Shown here piece after piece: positions 53,294 through 64,000 of a stretch of DNA of 64,000 nucleotides. Under the pieces are notes generated by a model that saw only the letters and a list, made by a program, of their open reading frames with translations, did not search any database and was not told where the DNA came from. Position numbers and translations under genes: made by a program. The stretch's first letter is position 1. Each line of letters opens with the position of its first letter. The stretch spans positions 150,914,293 to 150,978,292 of the forward strand of contig NC_064819.1 of NCBI RefSeq assembly GCF_024166365.1, read 5' to 3'. The DNA comes from Elephas maximus indicus (lineage: Eukaryota > Chordata > Mammalia > Proboscidea > Elephantidae).

Positions 53294-53454
53294 CAGGCTG
53301 CTATAGCCCTGGCAAAAGGCAAAAGTGTGTCTGGTGAGTTTTGGAAACATCAAAGGGGCCAGCAAGGCTGAGCAGAGTGAGTCAGAGGGAAAGAATAGCA
53401 GATGAGGTAAGTAAGGTGAGGAAGATAATGGCAGGCAGATCAACATGAGGCTTT

Positions 53455-53925
53455 TAAAGATTTGTGAGCTGGGAACCAGTGTGAATAGTGGAATTTTATG
53501 ACTTAGGATTTTAAAAATCTATTTCTCTGTGGAGAATAGACTGTGGGAGACCAGAGTGGAAGTAGAGAGAAACACTGGGAGGCCGTGGGTGACAGTGATC
53601 CAGGTGAGAGTGGAGATACTGGTAGCTGTGAGTAGCATGACAGCAGAGGAGGTGGTAGGCAGTGGTCAGATTCTAAAAGTGTTTTCAAAGTAGAGTCAAC
53701 AGGCTTTCCTGTGGAGTGTGAAAGAAAGACAGGCTTCAAGAATGACGCCAAAGTTTTATTCCTGAGCAACTTGGAGGCTGGGGTTGCTATGGACAGAATG
53801 AGAAAGCTGCAGGTGGAGCTATTTTGGAGGGAAAGATCAGGAATTCATTTGAATATGTTGAATTTGAGACATTTATTAGACATACATCCAAATGACTGTT
53901 TAATAAATATAATCTTCAGATGGTA
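53455..53925 (+). repeat. ancient mammalian interspersed repeat, family uncertain
   Basis: GGTCAGATTCTAAAAGTG, AGTAGAGTCAACAGGCTTTC and CATTTATTAGACATACATCC match a repeat I recognise from other mammals but cannot name safely. It has no protein coding potential. Confidence 0.45.
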
Positions 53926-54617
53926 ATTAGAGTAATAGTATATTACTATTTATGAAAATGAAAGAAACCAAATGCTTAACCATTCTTGCATTAAGTATAA
54001 AATACCAATTTTTCTAGATATATACACAAAGCTGATCATTTGGTTGCCTCCCAGAAGAGAACTGAGTGGCTGGGGACCAAGTGTTTAATGGAACCTTATT
54101 CTCTGTTGTACATTGGTTTATACCTTTTAATTTTGAAGCTATGAACATGTTACATTTTTAAATGAATATAATGTTTAAAAAACAATAAAAGTTACAAGCC
54201 ACATTATAAAACTCCTAAATAAATGTGCCTAAAAGCTGTCTTGTTCTCATTGTTCAAACATTTTTAAAAGGCTGAGCAAAGGACAAATTAGTTTAATTCC
54301 AAAGATTAAATACCTACCACATAAAACATGCTGAAATTTATTAAAACTATTAATAAGATTTGGTCTCTTCTTCAACATGATGATGTGTTGAATCTGGATG
54401 TAAATCTAAACCTGTCTTGTGGACCTAATTAGTAGCAAAAGCTACACCTTTCAACAACAAAAGGACAACCCAATTTTTAAAAATGGGCAAAGAACTTGAA
54501 TAGACTTTTTCCAAAGAAGATATACAAATGGCCAATAAGGACATGAAAAAATGCTCATCAGCAGTAGCCATCAGGAAAATGCAAATCAAAATCACAAGAG
54601 ATACCACCTCACCCCCA

Positions 54618-54780
54618 CTAATCAAAAACCTGTTGCTGAGGATTCGATTTTAACTCATAGCAAGTGTATAGGACAGGGTAGAACTGCCCCATAGGGTTTC
54701 CAAGAAGTGGCAGGTGGATTGAAACTCCCAGCGTTTTGGCTGGCAGCTGAGTTCTTAACCACCATGCCATCAGGGCTCAG
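54618..54780 (-). repeat. AfroSINE, antisense, in an old L1
   Basis: AACCTGTTGCTGAGGATTCG, GGACAGGGTAGAACTGCCCC and TTCTTAACCACCATGCCATC are present. It interrupts the L1 between CACCCCCACTA and GGTGACTATT. Confidence 0.88.
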
Positions 54781-54934
54781 GGTGACTATTATCTGAAAAA
54801 TGGAAAATAACAAGTATTAGTGAGGATGTGGGGAAATTATAACCCTCATCCATTGCTAGCAATACAGTAAAATTGTGCAGCTTCTCTGGAAAACAGCTTG
54901 CCAGTTCCTGAAAAAGTTAAATATAGATTTACCA

Positions 54935-55112
54935 TAAAAACCAGTTGCCATCAAGTTGGTGACTCCATGTGTGTCAGCATAGAACTGTGCGCCATAGGGT
55001 TTTCAGTGGCTGATTTTTTGGCAGTACATCCTCAGGCCTTTCTTCCAAGTTGCCTCTGAGTAGACTTGAACCTCCAACCTTTAGGTTAGCAACTGAGTGT
55101 GTTAACAGAATA
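54935..55112 (-). repeat. AfroSINE, antisense, diverged second subtype
   Basis: AACCAGTTGCCATCAAGTTG, CGCCATAGGGTTTTCAGTGG and CAGGCCTTTCTTCCAAGTTG lead to TTAGGTTAGCAACTGAG. This subtype has GTGTGTCAG where others have ATAGGACAG. Confidence 0.85.
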
Positions 55113-55385
55113 TGACCCAGTAATTCTACTCCTAGGTATATACCTAAAAGACTTTAAAGCAAGGACTCAAACAAATACTTGTACACCAGTGATCATTGCA
55201 GCATTATTCACAATAGCTGAAAGGTAGTAACAACCCAAGTGTCCATCATGCAGATAAATGGACAACCAAATGTGGTACATCTATACAATGGACAATTATT
55301 CAGCCATAAAGAGAAATGAAGTTCTGATACATGCTAAAACATGAATGAACCTTGAAAACATCATACCGAGTAAAATAAAAAAGAA

Positions 55386-55550
55386 AACAAACCAAACCCA
55401 TTGCTGTCGAGTCAACTTTGACTCATAGTGATACTATAGGACAGAGTAGAACTGCTCCATAGGGTTTCCAAGGAGTACCTAGTGGATTCGAACTGCTGAC
55501 TTTTTGGTTAACAGCCAAAGTCTTAACCACTACACCACCAGGGTTTTCTC
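55386..55550 (-). repeat. AfroSINE, antisense, well preserved
   Basis: AACCCATTGCTGTCGAGTCA, GGACAGAGTAGAACTGCTCC, TTCGAACTGCTGAC and TTAACCACTACACCACCAGG show it clearly. It is the youngest-looking of the three SINEs in this L1. Confidence 0.92.
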
Positions 55551-55845
55551 TCAGACATAAAAAAGTAAATATTATGTGATTCCATTTACATGAAATATCT
55601 AGAATAGGAAAATGCATAGAAACAAAAGTTTATTACTGGTTACCCAGGATGGTGGGAGGGAGGAATGGGGAATTATTGCTTAAGGAAGACTGAGTTTCTG
55701 TTTGGGATTATGAAAAGCTTTTGGAAATAAATAGTGGTGATGGTGCCACAATATGGCAAATGTATGTAATTAATATCACTGAATTGACACTTAAAAATGA
55801 CTAAACAGCAAATTTTTTGTTATATATATTTTACCAGAATACATT

Positions 55846-57302
55846 TTTTTTTTTTTGCATTACACCTTATTATTATTATTACTAGCAAGCAGCTGATTTT
55901 ATAAAGCTCAGTTGCTGGGGATTTTGGACACAACAGAGTAAGTAGGTATCACATCTGTCTGTTTCTGATCCTCAGAGGACATTCAGGATTATCTTATAAC
56001 CCAAAACAAAATTAAGTAGCTAAAGATAAGAGCTGACCATATAAAAAAAAAAAAAAAAAGATAAGAGCTGACCGTATATAGAAAGGAAAAATAATACATT
56101 GTACTTGACCTACCTCTTTTAATTCTTGCTCAATAGTTCCTGTCTTGCTTTTAATTTTAATATAGAAAATGACAGAGAATAATATAAGAAACACTTATGG
56201 CCCAGCACCCACAATTACCAAAAGTTAGCATTTGGTCACGTTTGTTTTATATATTTTAATAAAAGATATAAATATCACAGATAACACTTGAGTCTTCTTT
56301 ATTCTCCTTTCTGGTTCCATTCCTCCTTCTCCTTAGAAATAACTGTTCTCCTAAAATGAGTGTACACCCTTCCAATCCTTGTTTTTTCTTCACATTTTTA
56401 TCCATAAATAAGAGATAACATTGTTCTGTGTATTTTTAAAATTTAAATAATGCTATTATTTTATATACATTATTCTGCAACTTGCCTTTTTTCACTCAAC
56501 ATTACTTTTAGGAGATCTATCCATGTTGATACATATCACTGATTTATTTTCTAGAGAAAAGTGAAGTCATAGCAATTTCTGTTTAGTTATTTTTTCCTAA
56601 GGAAATCATATATGATCTGGAGTTGAACTGTTTGCTAAATGGTCTAAAACATTAAGACTGTAGTCCCAAACTGTGAGCCAAGATGTCCCAGGGCACTGCA
56701 GCAAATTCTTAGGGATGGGGCAGAATATTTAAAAATTTCAAGGGAAACACAATGCCATCTGTCAGATACCATGCGAACTACTACTAAGTTGTTTAGATCT
56801 GGTAGGTACTTGTTTTGGCCTAAGGATGTCATGAAAAAATTACTGACACACTAAAAGCATTGGGAATTGATAAAATTTGAGAACCTCTGTATTAAGAATA
56901 AGAAACTTACGAACCTGTGTTTTCTATCAGGCCCTATGATCTGGTGTACAACTATAGGAATTATAGGCGGAATGACTTGGAGAACCTAAATCTATTTCAT
57001 TGATAAACACATCACAGTGAGTGATGAAATGGAGCACCTGGAAGGAATGGTTTAGTGTTTTAAGCCTCTGGCAAACTGTCTAAGATAAGCTTCTAAATGT
57101 GATTTACTTTAAATATATGGTTTGTGCCTAAAAAAAATCCCCTCACGCTATGATAAAGATTAAATGTGCACTTTTCAACCATATTTACTTGTGCCAGGGG
57201 CAGCGCAAGAGTTGAGGAAGGGGGTTTTTGGGAAGGGATATGGGTTTGAAAGGCTACAACTGAAGAAGAGGAGAAGGAAGGCCTCGGGCATGGTCTTTAA
57301 TA
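55846..57302. other. downstream intergenic DNA with weak repeat signals
   Basis: A local duplication of AAGATAAGAGCTGACC.TAT occurs near 56023 and 56060, separated by an A run. 56120-56560 resembles an old L1 antisense end. Confidence 0.4.
56640..56897 (+). repeat. ancient repeat, possibly hAT-derived
   Basis: It ends AAAATTTGAGAACCTCTG, like a hAT terminal repeat, and has CCCAGGGCACTGCAGCAA inside. The left end is unclear. Confidence 0.35.
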
Positions 57303-58677
57303 AATAATAAATCGAGAGGAGGCAGGGCCAAGATGGCGGAGTAATCAGATGCTTCCAGTGGTCCCTCTTACAACAAAGACCCGAAAAAACAAGTGAATCG
57401 ATTATATATGACAATCTAGGAGCCCGGAATATAAAAGGCAAAGTTGAAGAATCAGACAAGGAGAGGGAGAGACGGTTCAGAAGCAGCCAGGAGTTGCTGG
57501 ACCTGACCCAGCGAGAACTAGCACCCTGAAGGCCAGATTGTCTGAGAAGCGCAGTGAAGCAATCAGTGGGGTTTGGGATGTGTTTTCCATACTGGGAGAT
57601 ACTGAGTGTCAGAGAGCGTGCTCAACCGAAGCAGCCCTCAATTGGCGAAAGATAAGTACATGTGTCTAACCTACCGCATGGATCAAAAAACACCCTGTTT
57701 GGGAAGAACCTCTCTCCCCACTCCCTCCCCACTTTGCACCAGGTCCCAGGCCAGATTCAGTGGTTGCCGATTGCTGCTTCCCTAGGCCAGAAGTAGGGCC
57801 CATCACATGCCCTGAGCCATTCTCCCAACCTGGGAGAGGGAACAAATTAACAAACAGGAAAAAAACGATCTGCCAGCTCCCCCAAGCCAGGAACTCATAG
57901 CAGGTACAGCTCCTTTGCCAAGGCACAGGCATAAGAAGTCCATGGACTTTTAATGTCTTTCACCCCCGCATAGACCTATGTGGGCCCATTTCAGTAGTGT
58001 ACACCCTCATTAGAACAGTAAAAAACAAAACAACAGGACATATACCTGAAGACTAGCTTCACTGTATCAGCTATATGGTGGAGTGGCAAGTTTGTGACAT
58101 TTGACACCACTCTGCCCATTAAGCAGGGTCCTTACCTACCCCACATCAGGGGCCTGAGGACTGGTGGCTCCACACACACCACCTAGCCACCTGCAACAGA
58201 GGTCAAAGAATAAGTGGTGCCTTCCATACCTTAGAGCCAACTGCATTGGGTGCCCATAGTCTGGCTGTAAAACCTACCCACCTACACACTCTAGGGAAGA
58301 GGGACATGCTTTCCTCCCAGACACTCAGGGGCAGAAGTCAGCCCCCTGCCTTGCTCAGCGTGTGACCCGTCTACTGCAGCCAGATGCCTGTGCTTATTCC
58401 AATCACCCCTGGCCATCTGGAGCTGTAGGTAAGAGCCTACACCACACACGTGGTGACTGACTCTCTTGACACCTGAGCTGAATCCATATAAGAAAAGGGA
58501 CTCCTGGGCTCACATACCTAGTAACAAACCTAACCACCTGGTGACAAGATATTAGAGCTTCAAAGGTGCCAGTAATCAAACTAGCTCACATGAGCAACCT
58601 ATTGGGGCATATCAAAACAAAACAAGAAGCTAGACACAGTAAGCAAACATAAAATATATAAATATAATCACTTATTG

Positions 58678-59660
58678 ATGGCTCAGAGACACCAGTCAAT
58701 ACCAAATCACATAAGAAGGCAGACAATGATGGCTTTGGCAAGTGCCCAAAACAAAGAATCAAGAAATCATCCAGAGAAAGGGAACTTCCTGGAATTACCC
58801 AAGGTAGAATATGAAAGATTAATATACATAAAACTCCTCAAGAGATCAGGAAGGAGATTAGGCAAAATGCAGAACAAGCCAAGGAACACATAAACAAAGC
58901 AATAAAGGAACTTAAGAAAATTAAAGAAGAGCATAATGACAAATTTAACAGGTTGCAAGAATCCACAGAGAGACAACAAACAGAAATTCAGAAGGTTAAC
59001 AATAAAATTTCAGAGTTAGACAGCTCAATAGAAAGTCATAGGAGCAGAATTGAGGCACTGGAAGTCAGAATTAGTGTGCCTGAAGATAAAGTACTTGACA
59101 CCGACTTACTTGAGGAAAAATCAGATAAAAGAATCTTAAAAAATGGAGAAACCCTAAGAATTATGTGGGGCTGTATCAAGAGGAATAACCTATGAGTGAT
59201 TGTGGTACAAGAACGGGGGTCACAACAGAAAATACAGAGAGAATTCTTGAATATTTGTTGGCACAAAACTTCTCTGATATCATGGAAAATGAGAAGATAG
59301 CTATCCAAGATGCTCATCAAACCCCACAAAAGGTAGATCCCAAAAGAAAGTAATCAAGACATATTATAATCAAACTTGCCAAAACCAAAGATAAAGAGAG
59401 AATTTAAGAGAGGCTAGGGATAAATGAAAAGTCATCTACAAAGGAGAGTCATAAGACTAAGCTCAGACTACTCAGCAGAAACCATGCAGGCAAGAAGGCA
59501 ATGGGATGACATAGATAAAGCCTTGAAGGAAAAAAGATTGCCAGCAAAACTGTCTCTCAAATATGATGGCAAAATTAGGGCATTTCCAGATAAACAGAAT
59601 TTTAGGGAATTTGCAAAAACCAAACTGAAATTACAAGAAATACTAAAGGGCGTCCTCTGA
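58678..59660 (+). pseudogene. L1 ORF1 relic
   Basis: It starts MAQRHQSIPNHIRRQTMMAL. A coiled-coil part follows in another frame (58953-59195, QKVNNKISELDSSIESHRSR). The C-terminal domain (59424-59660) contains SSDYSAETMQARRQWDDIDK and ends LQEILKGVL. The family protein is a trimeric RNA-binding chaperone. Here the RNA-recognition part between the blocks is full of stops. Confidence 0.85.
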
Positions 59661-60076
59661 TTAGAAAATCAATAACATCAGATATCAACCCAAGACTAGA
59701 ACACAAGATAAAGCAACCAGATATCAACCCAGACAGGGAAGTCACGAAAATAAATCAAAGCTAAAATCCTCAAAACAGGGAAACAGAGATGTCTTTATGT
59801 AAAAGATGACAAGGATTCCTCATATGGAGAGGAAATCAAGGAAATACAAAGAAATAAAAGATTGGTTTAAACTTAGAAAAATAGGGGTAAATATTAAGGT
59901 CACCACAAAGGAAACTAACAATCTTACACATCAAAATAAAAAACATAAAGGCTCAGCAAATACAAAATCAACAACAATGAAAAAGAGGAAAAGGCAATAT
60001 ATAAAGCAAAACAACTCTGCATAGAAAATTAAGTGGAACAAAGAAACTGTCAACAACACACAAAAAAGACATCAAA

Positions 60077-63075
60077 ATGACAGCACTAAACTCATACCTA
60101 TCAATAATTATACTGAATGTAAATGGACTAAATGCACCAATAAAGAGAAAGAGAGGGCAGAATGGATTTAAAAGAAAGACATGATCCTTCTATATGCTGC
60201 CTACAAGAGACATACCTTAGACTTAGACACACAAAAACTAAAAACTCAAAGCATGGAAAAAATATATCAAGCAAAAACCAATCAAAAAAGAGCAGGAGTG
60301 GCAATATTAATCTCTGACAAAATAGACTTTAAAGTTAAATCCACCACAAAGGATAAGGAAGGACACTATATAATGATTAAAGGGTCAATATACCAGGAGG
60401 ACATAACCACAATAAATATTTACATATCCAGTGACAGGGCTCCAAAATACTTAAAACAAACTCTAACAGCATTGAAAAGAGAGACAGACAGCTCCACAGT
60501 AATAGTAGGAGACTTCATCACACCACTTTCAGTGAAGGACAGAACATCCAGAAAGAAGCTCAATAAAGACACAGAAGGCCTAAAGCCATAGTCAACCAAC
60601 TTGACCTCACAGACATATACAGAACACTCCACCCAACAGCAGCCAAGTATACTTTCTTTTCCAAATCACATGAATCATTCTCCAGAATAGACCACATATT
60701 AGGCCATAAAGCAAGCCTTAACAGAATATAAAATATCAAAATATTAAAAAGCGTCTCTTCTGGCCATAAAGCCACAAAGTAGAAATCAATAACAGAAAAA
60801 GCAAGGAAAACAAATGAAACATATGGAAACTGAACAACATCTTGCTCAAGAACTACTGGGTTATAAAAGAAATTAAAGACAGAATAAGGAAATTCACAGA
60901 ATCAAAGGAGAATGAAAACATATCCTACCAGAACCATTTGCTGTTTGGGATACAGCAAAAGTAGTGCTCTGAGGTCAATTTATAGCGATAAATGTACACG
61001 TCCAAAAAGAAGAAAGGGCCAAAATCAAAACATTAACCCTACAATTTGAACAAATAGAAAGAGAGCAGCAAAAGAAGCCCTCGGCACTAGAAGAAAGCAA
61101 ATAATAAAAATTAGATCAGAATTAGATGAAACAGAATATAAAAAAACAATTCAAAGGGCTAACAAGACCAAAAGCTCGTTCTTTGAAAAGATCAATAAAA
61201 TCGATAAATCACTGGCCAAACTGACAAAAGAAAAACAAGAGCAGAAGCAAGTAACCCAAATAAGAAATGAGATGAGTGCTATCACAACAGACCAAACTGA
61301 AATTAAAAGAATCATAATAGAATGCTATGAAAAATTGTGCTCTAACAAATTTGAAACCCTAAAAGAAATGAACAAATTTCTAGAAACACACTACCTACCT
61401 AAACTAACACAAACAGAGGTAGAACAAATAAATAAGCCTAAAAAAAAATATATATATATATTTTTTATTTTTTTTTATAACAGAAGAAGAGATTGAAAAG
61501 GTAAATAAAGAACTCCCAAAGCAAAAAAGCCCAGGCCCTGATGGTGTCACTGGAGAATTCTACCAAAATTTCCTCTTATTCAACATTGTGCTGGAGGTCC
61601 TAGCCATCACAGTTAGGCAAGAAAAAGAAATAAAGGGCATCCAAATTGGTAAGGAAGAATTAAAAATATCTCTATTTGCAGATGACATGATCTTATACAC
61701 AGAAAACCCTAAAGAATCCACAAGAAAACTACTGGATTTAAGCAAAGTATCAGGATACAAGATAAACATACAAAAATCAGTTGGATTCCTCTACACCAAC
61801 AAAGAGAACTTTGAACAGGAAATCAAGAAATCAATACCATTTACAAAAGCCCCCAAGAAGATAAAATACTTAGGAATAAATCTAACCAGAGACTTAAAAC
61901 ACCTATACAAAGAAAACTACGAGACAGTACTCCAAGAAACCAAAAGAAACCTACATAAGTGGAAAAACATACATTGCTCATGGATAGGAAGACTCAACAT
62001 TGTGAAAATGTCTATTCTACCCAAAGCGATCTACAGATACAATGCAATCCCAATTCAAATTCCAGTGGCATTTTTAATGAGATAGATAAACAAATCACCA
62101 ACTTCATATGGAAAGGGACCAGGCCCCGGATAAGTAAAGCATTACTGAAAAAGAAGAACAGAGTGGGAGGCCTCATACTACCTGATTTTAGAACCTATTA
62201 TACTGCCACAGTATACGCACTGTTTTAGCAGTGGGTATACTGTCTCACAGTAGTCGAAACAGCCTGGTAATGGTACAACAACAGATACATAGACCAGTGG
62301 AGCAGAATTGAGAATCCAGACATAAATTCATCCACCTATGAGCAGCTGATACCTGACAAAGGTCCCAATTCCTTTAATTGGGGGAAAGACAGTCTCTTTA
62401 ACAAATGGTGCTAGCATAACTGCATATCCATCTGCAAAAAAATGAAACAAGATCCATACCTCACACCATGCACAAAAACTAACTCAAAATGGATCAAAGA
62501 CCTAAATATAAAATCCAAAAAGATAAAGATCTGGGAAGAAAAATAGGGACAACTAAGGGCTCTAATACATGGCATAAACAGAATACAAAACATTAAGAAC
62601 AATGCACAAACTCCAGAAAAGAAACTAGACAACTGGGAGCCCCTAAAAATCAAACACTTATGCTCATCAAAAAGACTTCACCAAAAGAGTAAAAAGACAA
62701 CCCACAGACTGGGAAAAAATTTTTGGCTACAACAAATCCGATCAGCATCTAATCTCTCAAGTCTACTAGGTATTGAAAAACCTCAACAACAGAAAGACAA
62801 ATAACCCAATTAAAAAATGGGCAAAGGATATGAACAGGCGCTTTACCAAAGAAGACATTCAGGTGGCTAATAGATACATGAAGAGATGCTCATGACCATT
62901 AGCCATTAAAGAAATGCAAATCAAAACTACAGTGAGATACCATCTTACTCCAACAAGCCTACCATTAAGCCAAAAAACACAAAATAATAAATGTTGGAGA
63001 GGTTGTGGAGAGACTGGAACACTTATACACTGCTGGTTGAACACTTATACACTGCTGGTAGGAATGTAAAATGGA
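60077..63075 (+). pseudogene. L1 ORF2 relic (endonuclease and truncated reverse transcriptase)
   Basis: It starts MTALNSYLSIIILNVNGLNA and shifts frame near 60175. The endonuclease continues in 60181-60591 (GVAILISDKIDFKVKSTTKD, and GDFITPLS where the family has Asn in GDFNTPLS). After a (TA)n expansion near 61449-61475, the RT opens with [15 protein letters not shown] and then jumps directly to the FNIVLEVLA region, so roughly 190 residues of the fingers and palm are gone. The FADD motif survives (LFADDMILY near 61675). It cannot encode an active polymerase. Confidence 0.87.
63017..63060 (+). repeat. 22-bp tandem duplication inside the L1
   Basis: Two copies of a unit beginning GAACACTTATACACTGCTGG occur at 63017-63038 and 63039-63060, differing at the last base. 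Confidence 0.95.
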
Positions 63076-63210
63076 ATGAAAAGGAGGAGTGTGCTGTCAC
63101 AATAGAGGAAGAGCAACTAGTCACAACGTGTGTATAAATTTTTGTATGAGAAACTAACTTGAGCTGTAAATGTTCACTTAAAGCACAATAAAAAAATGAT
63201 AATAATAAAT

Positions 63211-63599
63211 GGACCTGCTTTTACTCACAAGTGGTGTTTTTGAGATTAACCTATGATCCACCCCTTCTGATACACCAGGAATTCAGCTTAAGGAATATTT
63301 ATGGAATGTATTGAAAGGATTTCGCAGAGACCTGGCTTTAGAAATGCTTGCATTGGAACTTAGATGTCACTAGCGATGCTATCAAGGACACCCTGAGATT
63401 TTCTGCAGGGACAAAAGGTGATGGAGAAGATAGGAAAGATAATGTCATTCTCCCTGATTATGGGCACATCCACATGTGTTTCACTCTACGACTCCAGGAC
63501 CCAGGTCTGCCTGCTAAATTTCACTGGTCCCTATTTTACATAAATTCAATTTAGTATTTCTGACAGGATATAAATTCATTTCTATTTTAACGTAGAAGG
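63211..63599. other. unassigned DNA between the L1 and the LTR
   Basis: No recognised element or exon. It may be unique sequence towards the next gene. Confidence 0.5.
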
Positions 63600-64000
63600 T
63601 GCCATGGATTGAATTGTGTCCCCCATAAATATGTGTCAACTTTGTTAGGCCACGATTCCTAGTATTGTATGGTTGTCCTCCATTATGTTAAAGGAGATTA
63701 GAGTGGGATTGTAACATCCTGACTAAGGTTACAACCCTGATCCAATGTAAAGGGAGTTCCCCTGGAGTGTGGCCTGCACCACCTTTTATCTTACAAGAGA
63801 TAAAAGGAAAAGGAAGCTAGCAGAGAAGGGTGAACCTCATACCACCAAGAAAGTAGTGCCGGGAGCAGAGCTCGCCCTTTGGACCCAAGGTTCCTGTACA
63901 AATAATCTCCCGGTGCAGGTGAAGATTGATGACAATGACCTTCCTCCAGAGCTGACAGGAAAAGCCTTTCCCTGGAGCTGACGCCCTGAATTTGGACTTG
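63600..64000 (+). mobile_element. MaLR/MLT1-like LTR, cut by the window end
   Basis: TGCCATGGATTGAATTGTGT and subsequent blocks (TGATCCAATGTAAAGGGAG, GAACCTCATACCACCAAGA) match the LTR at 42251-42745 along its length. The right end and any internal region lie outside the window. Confidence 0.85.

Larger units (their letters stand above)
54450..55845 (+). mobile_element. old L1 3' end, sense, carrying three AfroSINEs
   Basis: Blocks of the ORF2 C-terminus (AAAATGGGCAAAGAACTTGA, GCAGCATTATTCACAATAGC, CAGCCATAAAGAGAAATGAA) lead to the 3' UTR (TACTGGTTACCCAGGATGG, CACTGAATTGACACTTAAAA). The L1 reading is continuous once the SINEs at 54618, 54935 and 55386 are removed. Confidence 0.88.
57313..63200 (+). 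mobile_element. L1 with both ends, internally deleted and inactive
   Basis: The 5' UTR starts near GAGGAGGCAGGGCCAAGATG, and the 3' end carries GAGCTGTAAATGTTCACTTA and AAGCACAATAAAA. The target repeat AATAATAAAT at 57303-57312 and 63201-63210 is low-complexity and so only suggestive. ORF1 lies at about 58678-59660 and ORF2 at about 60077-63080. There is no intact frame: ORF1 shifts frame at least twice, and ORF2 has an early stop, a deletion in the RT near 61575, and loss of the distal 3' part near 63075. It lies downstream of C6orf163. Confidence 0.92.

Noticed and set aside
61449-61475. Palindromic AT/TA-rich hairpin as an origin or terminator
   Set aside because: It is a (TA)n and T-run expansion within the L1 ORF2 relic and has no other supporting feature.

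Overview
This is vertebrate nuclear DNA from a mammal. It has spliced genes with GT/AG introns, a CpG island, AATAAA signals and a dense load of L1, RTE, SINE, MIR/L2, DNA-transposon and LTR relics. The most diagnostic elements are the many copies of a tRNA-derived SINE that I recognise as the AfroSINE group, together with an RTE-clade LINE whose 3' tail resembles the SINE tail. Both point to an afrotherian, most likely elephant or another paenungulate. The genes match a neighbourhood I know from human chromosome 6q15, SMIM8 (C6orf162) followed by C6orf163 on the same strand. No bacterial-type system, CRISPR array or operon is present.

Layout. About 2.2-2.6 kb is a CpG island, the likely SMIM8 promoter and non-coding first exon. 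SMIM8 has two coding exons (9512-9646 and 11290-11448) that give a complete 97-residue single-pass membrane protein, with a polyadenylation signal at 11717. A decayed Tigger/pogo transposase lies in its 5' intron (about 6925-8290). Between the genes (11.8-17.2 kb) are an L1 3' end, a twin-primed RTE, an ERV1-like solo LTR and an internally deleted RTE. C6orf163 has five coding exons (17597-47462) that join in frame to a 326-residue coiled-coil protein, with a polyadenylation signal at 47515. Its introns carry two near full-length RTE elements (one sense, one antisense), three sizeable antisense L1 3' pieces and many AfroSINEs. Beyond the gene (47.5-64 kb) are decayed L1 elements, one L1 with both ends but internal deletions (57313-63200), and an LTR cut by the window edge.

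The two genes show no direct functional link. SMIM8 encodes a small membrane protein of unknown function. C6orf163 encodes an uncharacterised, highly charged helical protein. The SMIM8 promoter is CpG-rich, whereas C6orf163 starts in ordinary AT-rich DNA with two adjacent RFX X-box-like motifs just upstream, which would suit ciliary or testis expression.

I found no clearly new biological system. The most informative observations are a three-layer transposon nest with target-site duplications at each RTE insertion, the shared RTE/AfroSINE 3' tail, an RTE 5' inversion, the X-box pair, and a 79-bp duplication separated by an A tract. Exon limits were set by splice motifs, reading-frame continuity and remembered protein similarity. 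Repeat names were given by recognition, not by a database search.
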